This document shows positions 10,243 to 18,000 of a DNA stretch of 50,000 nt, piece by piece (positions within the stretch are counted from its first letter, which is position 1; the number at the start of each line of letters is the position of its first letter). The notes beneath the pieces were generated by a model, which made no database searches, was not told where the DNA came from, and saw nothing but the letters and a program-made list of their open reading frames with translations. The translations under genes were made by a program, and so were the position numbers. The stretch lies in assembly GCA_905221605.1 (NCBI GenBank), contig CAJNDS010001335.1:886938-936937 (forward strand), given 5' to 3'. Source of the stretch: Symbiodinium natans. Its lineage: Eukaryota; Sar; Dinophyceae; Suessiales; Symbiodiniaceae.

Positions 10243-10820
10243 TTTGAGGTGTGGTGTTTAGGGTTTAGGGTTTAATGAGATTATTGTTTTGCACATACTC
10301 CTACCAACGTAGTTCTGACTTGGAGTTTAGGGTTTAGGCTTCAGGGTCTAGGGCCGATGGTTAAGGGTTTAGAGTTTAGGGTTAGCGATTGACTTTTTCA
10401 GGGTCCGTAGTTCGAGGGCCTCACGCTCCCTCTTGGATTCAGAGCTTGAGGGTTTAGGACTTTTAGTGTTTTCGTAGGGTTAGTGTGGGTTGAGGGTTTT
10501 GGGGGTTTAGGGGTTTTAGGGTTTGGGGCCTGAGGGGTTGGGGGCTTCTGGGGTCGTATTAGTCTGTACGGGGTCAGGGGTGTAAGGCTTAAGGTTTATG
10601 GGTTTAGGCAGAAGATGGGGCACCCATGCCTTTTTCTTAGCTACCTAGCCTGCTTACAATAGAAGTCTTAGTGTTGTTGCATGGCCCCTTAACATGGGCC
10701 CTTAATGGGGGAGCCTAAACCCTAAACCCTAAACCCTAAACCCTAAACCCTAAACCCTAAACCCTAAACCCTAAACCCTAAACCCTAAACCCTAAACCCT
10801 AAACCCTAAACCCTAAACCC
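10243..10820. repeat. Degenerate TTTAGGG block then CCCTAAA target array
   Basis: 10256-10620 holds scattered TTTAGGG variants in unique DNA. 10712-10820 is a near-perfect CCCTAAA array that is interrupted by the retrotransposon and resumes at 22164. Confidence 0.9.
10816..10820. repeat. Target-site duplication AACCC, left copy
   Basis: AACCC immediately precedes the left terminal repeat and AACCC (22164-22168) immediately follows the right one. Removing the element and one copy restores the CCCTAAA register exactly. Because the target is itself repetitive, some ambiguity remains. Confidence 0.7.
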
Positions 10821-10964
10821 ACTAGTTAGGTACCTCTGTAGCTTGACCTGTACAGTAGTCTCCTACTTTGGCGCTGCAGCATTGGGAGCTCACAGTATCA
10901 GACAGAAGCCCATAGAGGTAAAAGATATGCGACCGCCATGCACTCTTTTTCTTATTCTGCTTCT
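10821..10964 (+). repeat. 5' long terminal repeat, 144 bp
   Basis: Matches 22020-22163 at every position. It begins ACTAGTTAGG and ends CTGCTTCT, so it lacks the usual TG...CA termini. It is short for copia. It contains an ATG at 10927 that opens the Gag frame and ends in a pyrimidine-rich tract. No TATA box is apparent, which is usual for dinoflagellate promoters. Confidence 0.92.
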
Positions 10965-12675
10965 TGCTAGCGGAGCGGGTGAGCCTATGGTTGGCCCCGC
11001 TTGGGAACGCTTCCAGGGGCGCACCAAACGGCTAGCAGCCAGACGCGGGGCTGTGATGGTTCTACAGTTTCGCTTTTGGCTGTCAGCTCACTGGGAGACA
11101 ATGTGGCCTGGGAGATCTTGTACACAGGCCTTTAGGTGCGGACAGCATACAAGATCTACCTGCCCTTCTCCTGGCTTTACCACGTGCACTACGAGCACCA
11201 CGAGCCCAATACTGCAGTACAGTGGTGTATGGGATCCGATTTTCAGCAACAGTTGCCTGAATCCATCCTGTGGTAGCAGCGGATGGGATTGTTTACAAGA
11301 CAACTGCTACAGCCAAGATGTTTTGGACGCGTGTTTTCCATCGACAGTGGTTACAAGGGCCTACAATGGTGTTTTTTCAGAGTCGCCACAGTTGGATGGG
11401 TCTACACCAACGTGCCTACATCACGCAGTTTCTGCTACCGCCCATTTTGGCTCCGACGTTGGACGTGCAACTGGACTGGAGCGAGCAAACGCGAAAACCG
11501 GACTGGGGCGAGCGAACGCGACAACCGGACTCGAGCGCGACGTACGACAGTCGGGGACTACCTCAACCCTTGTGTGCCTGCCAGTGTCTGGAGCGGCGTG
11601 GGAAAGCATGGTTCATGGGCTTCGGCTGATGAACCATGCCGGTACCTCTGCCTGGAGACTGGTATGGAGCCTAGGCCCGCTTGGCCTGCTTGTGTTGCTG
11701 GTGCTGATGCTCCCAGTGTGTGCCGCTGACACTGGGAGTGACGGGCCAGCCCTGCAGCATGCACGCACACACCCAGCGCACACCCTAAGGTTCCACCCTA
11801 ATCCCCATACTTTAGTGGGTGTAGCTACCTTAAGTGCCATTGCGCTGGCTTTGGGGGCTCTGTGCCACATGATGCCCGCAGCCAGCGTGCCCAGGATGCC
11901 TCCAGTGTGGGACCCCAGCAACCAGGCCCAGTACCCCTTCAGGAGGTGGTCGCATGATGTGCTGGTTTGGTCCGTGGCCACAGAGGGGGATCCCGCACGC
12001 AAGGCAGCGCTTTTGTGCATGAGTCTCCGAGGCTCAGCCCAGGAGCTGGTTCGGACGCTGCCGCCTGCTGTGTTAGTGCAGGGAGGACGAGTGAACGGGG
12101 CAGCAGTGGACCCATTGTCCTTCATCATGCACCAGTTAGCTGAAAGGTTCTCTGCCTTGGGAGAGGAAGTTCGCCTGTCAGCAGTGACTGAGCTGCTCAC
12201 CTTTGACAGGCAAGGCGCGGAATCAGTGGACAACATCATTAACCGATTTGATGTTGTCAGGCAGCGGGCTCATGATCAGGGACAACTTGTGATGAGCATT
12301 ACGGGTTTAACCTGGTTATTGCTTAGAGCCATAGGGGTTAGTGACCACCAGCTGCTTACACTCCTGGCCCCTTTCAATGGTGTTTTCCCGCAGACCGATG
12401 CAGAACTGGCCCAGCTCAAGACTCAGCTTCGCCGGATGGGACACATTCTGGAACATGCCCCAGGAAACATAGCAGCATCCTTGAGGCCTCAGCGCAACGC
12501 AACCCGCCAGAACTTTTGGGCGCAGGCTGAGGTGGAGGCCACATCCTCTGTGTGGCATGCAGCTGAGGGCGAGGCTTCAAATGTGTGGGATGCCCACCCC
12601 GACCCCGGGCAGCGGCTGGGGCACCGAGCAACCAAGCGCCACAGCTTGGATGGCGCAGGAGTTCGAAGTGAGTGA
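10927..12675 (+). CDS. Gag, N-terminal and capsid part
   Basis: An uninterrupted frame whose first ATG is at 10927 inside the LTR; an alternative start is 10987. Starting at 10927 gives a hydrophobic leader (TLFLILLLASGAG), a Cys-rich region (11100-11420), two hydrophobic segments (about 11662-11727 and 11812-11874), then a copia Gag-like capsid region (about 11890-12460) that begins with a PPVWDPSNQ stretch and has alternating helices. Capsid assembly into virus-like particles is the family role. All three forward frames are largely open at 11283-11629, so the reading of the N-terminal third is uncertain. The frame ends at 12675, but Gag continues in the +2 frame, implying a shift near 12600-12670. 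Confidence 0.75.
   Translation: MRPPCTLFLILLLASGAGEPMVGPAWERFQGRTKRLAARRGAVMVLQFRFWLSAHWETMWPGRSCTQAFRCGQHTRSTCPSPGFTTCTTSTTSPILQYSGVWDPIFSNSCLNPSCGSSGWDCLQDNCYSQDVLDACFPSTVVTRAYNGVFSESPQLDGSTPTCLHHAVSATAHFGSDVGRATGLERANAKTGLGRANATTGLERDVRQSGTTSTLVCLPVSGAAWESMVHGLRLMNHAGTSAWRLVWSLGPLGLLVLLVLMLPVCAADTGSDGPALQHARTHPAHTLRFHPNPHTLVGVATLSAIALALGALCHMMPAASVPRMPPVWDPSNQAQYPFRRWSHDVLVWSVATEGDPARKAALLCMSLRGSAQELVRTLPPAVLVQGGRVNGAAVDPLSFIMHQLAERFSALGEEVRLSAVTELLTFDRQGAESVDNIINRFDVVRQRAHDQGQLVMSITGLTWLLLRAIGVSDHQLLTLLAPFNGVFPQTDAELAQLKTQLRRMGHILEHAPGNIAASLRPQRNATRQNFWAQAEVEATSSVWHAAEGEASNVWDAHPDPGQRLGHRATKRHSLDGAGVRSE
10941..10970 (+). promoter_or_regulatory. Possible splice acceptor at the LTR edge
   Basis: The pyrimidine-rich stretch CTCTTTTTCTTATTCTGC followed by TTCTTGCTAG resembles a 3' splice acceptor, with AG at 10969-10970. 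Dinoflagellate mRNAs receive a spliced leader at such sites. If used, translation would start at the next in-frame ATG (10987) rather than at 10927 and would remove the hydrophobic leader. This is inferred from sequence alone. Confidence 0.35.
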
Positions 12676-13537
12676 CGGTGGCACTGACTCCGACACTGCT
12701 AGCTCTGATGGTGGCACCGAGCTGCCTCCTTGCACTCCTGAAGGAAGCTATGACGACCCTGCCATTGGAGAGCATCTCTTTTGGGCCTACCAAAAGGCCA
12801 AAAGCCAGTGGCGACGTTGGTCCCAGAAGCCTACGCGCACCGTGAGGCGCCATGTGCGCCGGTTCATCCGACATAAGGGCTTAGGTAAGGGTTATGGGTC
12901 TAAGTCTAAGGGTAAGGGTAAAAGCAGTCCTAATCCCTCTGCCTTCCTTGCCTCTCTTTCCGACGATGAGGTGCAGCAGGTCTTCAAGGTTGCAGGCAAA
13001 GGTAAGGGCAAAGGCGGCAAAAGGTCCACAGGCAAAGGCAAAGGCCGCCGCACAAACCCCAAAGGCAAAGATGGTATGACCATGAGGTGTTTTCGTTGTG
13101 GCTCAGAAACCCATCTCAGCAAGGATTGCCATCTGCCCCGAGACCCTAACCACAGCCAGACGTCCTCTGCTGCTCCTTCTTTCCATGTCAACACCATCCC
13201 TGAAGGTGGCCCGCTCAGCATGGTTTTCATGGCTTCTCCATCGGACGACTCGTGGTCTATGCCGTCCGAAGTCCCTCAACCACAGCCAGATCCTTGGGCT
13301 GAGTACCTTCGAGGTATGGGAGCGTTCAGTAGGCAGGCCCAGCCTTCAGCTGCTGACCCTCCATCCGGGGTTGATAGGGGTGAAGGGTCTAGTTCTAGTG
13401 GTTTAGGTGCAGGGGTAAATGTCGGTGCTGGGCCTGCTGACGCACAGCCTCCCATGCCTGGACCACCTTTACCACTGCCACTGTTCACAGGGCCTGCAAG
13501 CACCGCCCAGCCTGCCACCGTGGGCTATGATGTCTGA
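12557..13537 (+). CDS. Gag, nucleocapsid part with CCHC zinc knuckle
   Basis: This continues Gag in another frame. It holds an acidic Ser/Asp/Gly linker, a Gly-Lys-rich basic stretch (residues about 108-172 of this frame, GKGKG repeats) and the knuckle C178-x2-C181-x4-H186-x4-C191, encoded at 13088-13129. Knuckles of this type bind the element RNA for packaging. The tail is Pro/Ser-rich and ends at 13537, with coding continuing in the next frame. The ATG at 12557 is probably internal rather than a true start. Confidence 0.8.
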   Translation: MQLRARLQMCGMPTPTPGSGWGTEQPSATAWMAQEFEVSDGGTDSDTASSDGGTELPPCTPEGSYDDPAIGEHLFWAYQKAKSQWRRWSQKPTRTVRRHVRRFIRHKGLGKGYGSKSKGKGKSSPNPSAFLASLSDDEVQQVFKVAGKGKGKGGKRSTGKGKGRRTNPKGKDGMTMRCFRCGSETHLSKDCHLPRDPNHSQTSSAAPSFHVNTIPEGGPLSMVFMASPSDDSWSMPSEVPQPQPDPWAEYLRGMGAFSRQAQPSAADPPSGVDRGEGSSSSGLGAGVNVGAGPADAQPPMPGPPLPLPLFTGPASTAQPATVGYDV

Positions 13538-14000
13538 GTTCAGCTTTGTGCAGCAACCTTTGGCTTTTGTCAATCCAGAGCAGGAGCCCATGATCCCTGT
13601 GCGAGATGGGCTACCCTCCGTGCAAAGCACCCTTGAGCCAATCAATGCCCAGCTTGTGAGTAGCCTGCACTCTGCCACTGCCGCAACCACCTTGCGTTGG
13701 CTGAACAAGCCGCCTGACCAGACCGCGCCGACCACTGAGGTGACATCCCAACTCCATGAAGTGCACCACGCATCCATTGAAGCCTTTGCCCATGCCCAGC
13801 GTACCATGCAAGAGCGCAGGACACAAGCCAAGCGTACTCAAAAGGCCCTCCACCTTCCGAGGGCCGATGATCTGCAGGCTTACGATGAGCAGGATACAAT
13901 GTGCTCGCTATGCCAGGAAGAGTTCGGAGCAGGTGAGTCTGTGGTTCGCCTTGTGTGCCGGCACTTGTTCCCACTGTTGGACCTCCTACCTGGTCCATGA
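13419..14000 (+). CDS. Gag-Pol linker and first half of a RING-type finger
   Basis: This frame overlaps the end of the previous one and becomes convincing from about 13530. It carries a charged helical region, then C162-x2-C165-x14-C180-x-H182 (13902 onward), the first four ligands of a RING-type finger. It then runs into a shifted frame in the middle of the finger, and the remaining ligands are in the frame of the next entry. The part before 13530 is shadow sequence. Confidence 0.55.
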   Translation: MSVLGLLTHSLPCLDHLYHCHCSQGLQAPPSLPPWAMMSEFSFVQQPLAFVNPEQEPMIPVRDGLPSVQSTLEPINAQLVSSLHSATAATTLRWLNKPPDQTAPTTEVTSQLHEVHHASIEAFAHAQRTMQERRTQAKRTQKALHLPRADDLQAYDEQDTMCSLCQEEFGAGESVVRLVCRHLFPLLDLLPGP

Positions 14001-15084
14001 GGAGGCCAGGATGCAGTGCCCCAACTGCCGTGGCAGCACTCGCATCATTGCTCGCTTCAACTATGTGAGCCACTCTGTGAGTGGCACTCCTCAACCGCCA
14101 GCTTCCCCTGGAGGCTCAAGCAACGCCAGTCGAGGAGGCCAGGGCGCTCAAGAGTATCCGCTCACACCGCCTGGCCGAGCCCCAAACCCGGACGTGCAAA
14201 CTCCCTCTCCATTTCGGGATGCCCCAGGTGCCACAGGTCCAGAGGCCGAGGTCTTTGAGGATGCACAGCCCACCTATCCATGGTGGCCCGCGGTTCAAGG
14301 GGAAGCAGCCAGCACAGCCGTGTACCACCAGTCCACTGTGCTCCCTGGCCACAATGCTCTGCTGATTGACCCTGGTGCTCACACAAACTTGGTGGGTCTG
14401 CGATGGGTTCAGCAGATGCAAGCAAAGGCCCAACAAGCTGGAAGGGTTCCAAGCCAAAGCCGTCTGCAGGAGCCCCTTACAGTGCAGGGTGTTGGCCAAG
14501 GCACTCAAAGGTGCACATGGAGCATCTCAATGCCAATATGCACCCCATGTATAGTAGACGGCCAGGAAACCATTGCACAGCATGCTTATGAAAGCCCCAT
14601 CGTGGATGGTTCGGGAGCTGACCTCCCAGCTTTGTTGGGGCTCAAATCTTTGCGGGCAAAATCGGCCATCCTTGTCCTTTCTGACCGAGACGAGGATCTG
14701 CGCATGATCCTGCCAGGACCGGGAGGGGTAGACATTGAGGCAACCGGCGCCGTTGAGTACCCCTTAACAGTGGCGCCTTCAGGACACCTCTTGCTCATAT
14801 GTGATGCATTTTCTGGCCACCGCAGGATCAACCTGCACACGCATGAGCTGCAGTTCCCAGTGGTGCCAGATGCCACTGAGTCCCCTGCAAAATTCACAGC
14901 ACAAGAGGATTTTCACCATGGCCTCAGCGCCTCGAACGTGACACCCCCAGTGTCACATGGGATTGGCCCTGACCCCAGCAGCGCGCCCGCAGCTTCAAGT
15001 CAGTCTGAGCCTAGCCAAGGCCCTCGTGTGCACCGCCGCCGCGTGCCATCGGAGCACGCTTCGCGCAGCCACTCTCCTGAGTAG
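13756..15084 (+). CDS. Second half of RING-type finger and aspartic protease
   Basis: Coding is convincing from about 13970. It opens with H73-C74 and C88-x2-C91, which complete the finger begun in the preceding frame. A Pro/Ser-rich linker follows, then the retroviral-type protease (residues about 188-360) with active-site D205-P-G-A (codon at 14368) in a hydrophobic context (ALLIDPGAHT) and a later ALLGLKSL strand. The protease would process the Gag-Pol polyprotein. The frame ends in TAG at 15082-15084, and the next frame opens right there, so a -1 shift or an indel joins them. Confidence 0.75.
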   Translation: MKCTTHPLKPLPMPSVPCKSAGHKPSVLKRPSTFRGPMICRLTMSRIQCARYARKSSEQVSLWFALCAGTCSHCWTSYLVHEEARMQCPNCRGSTRIIARFNYVSHSVSGTPQPPASPGGSSNASRGGQGAQEYPLTPPGRAPNPDVQTPSPFRDAPGATGPEAEVFEDAQPTYPWWPAVQGEAASTAVYHQSTVLPGHNALLIDPGAHTNLVGLRWVQQMQAKAQQAGRVPSQSRLQEPLTVQGVGQGTQRCTWSISMPICTPCIVDGQETIAQHAYESPIVDGSGADLPALLGLKSLRAKSAILVLSDRDEDLRMILPGPGGVDIEATGAVEYPLTVAPSGHLLLICDAFSGHRRINLHTHELQFPVVPDATESPAKFTAQEDFHHGLSASNVTPPVSHGIGPDPSSAPAASSQSEPSQGPRVHRRRVPSEHASRSHSPE

Positions 15085-18000
15085 TGGGCTGGACACAAGC
15101 GCAGGTGCGAGCTGCCGAGATGTTAGCCGAACAACTGATTCGAGACAAATGCTTCACTTATGCCGCGTGTGAGCGACTAGTGCAAGTCTTGCCTGTGCAA
15201 CACATAGGCGAGCTTCGCCAGGTGCATACAACATCAGCTGCTCCTGCCCTGGAGCCTGTTCCAGCAGGCGCTCTTGTCCTGGGACTCTTTGCACATGGCC
15301 CAATGTGTGGAGTAACTCGGGGCACCGAGCAGTGTGTTGCAGCCACAAAGTACTTCAATTTGTTCCTAAAAGATAAGTTGCCGCCCGGGGAGCTGCACCA
15401 ATGGTCCTCTTTAAGCATAAGCCGCAATGTGCCTTCTAAACCCCATATGGATGTTCACAACGTGGCTACGTCGGACAACTTGAGTGTGAGCATGGGTCAA
15501 TTCCAAGGAGGCGAGTTGTGGTTAGAAGTTCCTGTCAATGAGGTTCGATACCGCAAGGTTGAGTGGCGAGTCAAGGGCAATGGTGTCCAGGTGCCAGGCA
15601 GGCTGCTCAACACAAAGCACCGCCTGGTTGTTTTCAACCCTAAGACCACACATGCAACCCAACCATGGCAGGGCTTTCGCGTATCCATAACCGCATACTT
15701 GTGCAGAGCTGTGTTTAATGTGCCGCAATCCCTAATTCAGCAGCTCACTGCCCTCCATTTCCCACTCAACGCACCTCAGCTTAAGATGCTAAAAGGCAAG
15801 CCGGCCGAGGTTTTGGCAGCAGTGGGCCATGAGCCCACACGTGATCAGGGTGTTCCGGAGCCAGCTAAAAGCTCCGCCAAAAGCTTCCCCGGCAATGCGC
15901 CTCGGTCTTCTGTGGCCATCGTGCTCGAGGACCACCCGGCAGTGTCCCCTCTCCTACAACAGCGTGGCCTTCAAGTGGAGCACCTGCAGCCTTCCCACGT
16001 CAATAGCACGGCCACTGCTACGTTGTCCAGGCGCCTCAAAGAAGGCGCCGTCTCTTTTGTGTGGTTTGACCTGCCCATTCCAGGGCGTCAGGTTGCCAAA
16101 GCCAAACTTAGTGCCCACGTCACACAACTTTGCGTCTGGCTGCAACTGTGCGCCGAGCAAGGTATCCCGGGTGCTGTGTTTGGCGCTTTTGGCAGCCAGT
16201 GGCAGCATGCTTGTTTGCAGGATCTTATCCAGACCCGGGTTTTAGTTAAGTCTTATCATAGGCTATGTCACTTTGGGTTGAAAATAGATCCTGCCCAGGT
16301 TGCTCCCAGTCGCACCTGTTTCGTCATGGCCTCTAATGTTCATGCGCAGGGCCACGCGTGCCGCTGCCCGGAGTCCCAAAATGGACATGTGTTGGACTGG
16401 GTTGCGCCCAAGCTGCCTCACCAACGTGGCGTGCGTGCGCAGATGCATGCTCGTATGGCACAGCACGCGGTCCAGCAGCTCATTGGCGCGGCCCAGCTAG
16501 CGCCACAAGCACCACAACGAAGCACACCCGACGACAATCTCTACCAGTCCTGCGTGCAAATTGGCCAGTCTGTGCCCGCCACGGCGAGTGACTCCTCTGC
16601 GTCATCCCTCGGTTCTCTCCCTCCCCGATCTGGGACAAACGAGGCCGGGCACGATAATGTTGCAGCCGCCAATTTTGCAGACACTGCTTCCAATGTGGAG
16701 TTGAGCGCCCCCGCAGGCTGCCCCTCCCAGTCCTTCTCCAACTCGCCCGATGCAAGCCATGCTCCGGAAACCCATGTGCAGCCTGAACCATGTTACCCCA
16801 CAGAGGCCCGTCTTCGCCAGAAAGAGCGCAAAGCTCAGGGCCATGTGGCACAGCCGAGGGCCAAGTGGGTTGAGGACCATCACGATGATTGCGGGACCTT
16901 TCTTGAGTCCCTGGCAAGTTGGCTACAGACCAACACCTGTGATCCACAGCACACGGCCCTGTGGGCAGCCTGTGTGGATCTGCCAGTCCAATGGTTCCGT
17001 TCCTCTGCAAGCGCCGTTGTAGTTCCTAGACTGCCAGGAGACTGCTTTCTTGCAAGCTCTATTGCCGCAGCACGTGTTGCGCACCAGCAGTGGGGCCCAG
17101 GAAGGGGAGACATCCTGTCCTTGCAGGGCGGCAGTGACCTCACCGCGGCCATGTGGGCGCATCGTGTGAGTCAAGGCTCGCAGTGCCCGAGCCTATGGAC
17201 TCTTTTGGACCTGCGAGATCCTGCGTGCGCCACCGATATCTTAGGCTACATAGAACGGTTTAAGCCACAGGTTGTTGTTCTTGCGCCGAACGCCCCACAG
17301 CATTTAGATCCTTCCACTGTGACATTCGGCCGCATCTGCGGACACATTGCCCAGCATCAAGTTCAGTCAAGCCGCCACTTTCTATGTGAGCAGCCGGCGA
17401 GCTCCTTTCTGTCTCAGCTGACTCCGTGGCCCAGTGTTCTCGCAGATCGAGCTCTGCAGTGGCTATCCATTCCGGGTGGCCCAGGCAAGCCTGACATAGA
17501 GCTTTGGTCATCCAGCGCTTGGCTGCTACAACCCTGTGTTCAACAACCGCTGCCGCCTCAAAGAGGCAACCTCTGGAGCCAGGAACTTGCGCACTTGGTG
17601 CAAGATGGATGCACGCTGCTGCTGGCATCCCGCCACCTGCAGCAAGGGCCATGTGTGGCCTTTCCATCTGTAGCATCCGGTCCCAGCGCCTCTGGCAGAG
17701 AGAACTCCGAGGATGTCCCTCGGTCCGAGGCTGAACCCTGGCGCAATTGTCCAGGCTGCAGGGGCCGTCAAGCTAGACACGACCCGAGACACACTCGAGT
17801 GGCAGGCCAGTGTCGTTACCCAAACGACGAGTCCTTGCATTGGGACTGCGAGGGGTGTAAGTACCATCGGCCCCGTACGCATCCATCCCACAGCAATGGT
17901 CCCGATTGCAGGTGCGGGATTATTGAAGCTCGTGCTGGAGGACCGCGCCGGGGACGGCATCCAAGACCACCTGCTCCCAAAGCCTCTGCGTCCACAACGC

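Noticed and set aside
15084-15086. Independent gene start at 15084
   Set aside because: The codon is GTG directly at the previous stop, with no leader; the frame is better read as a continuation of the polyprotein after a shift.
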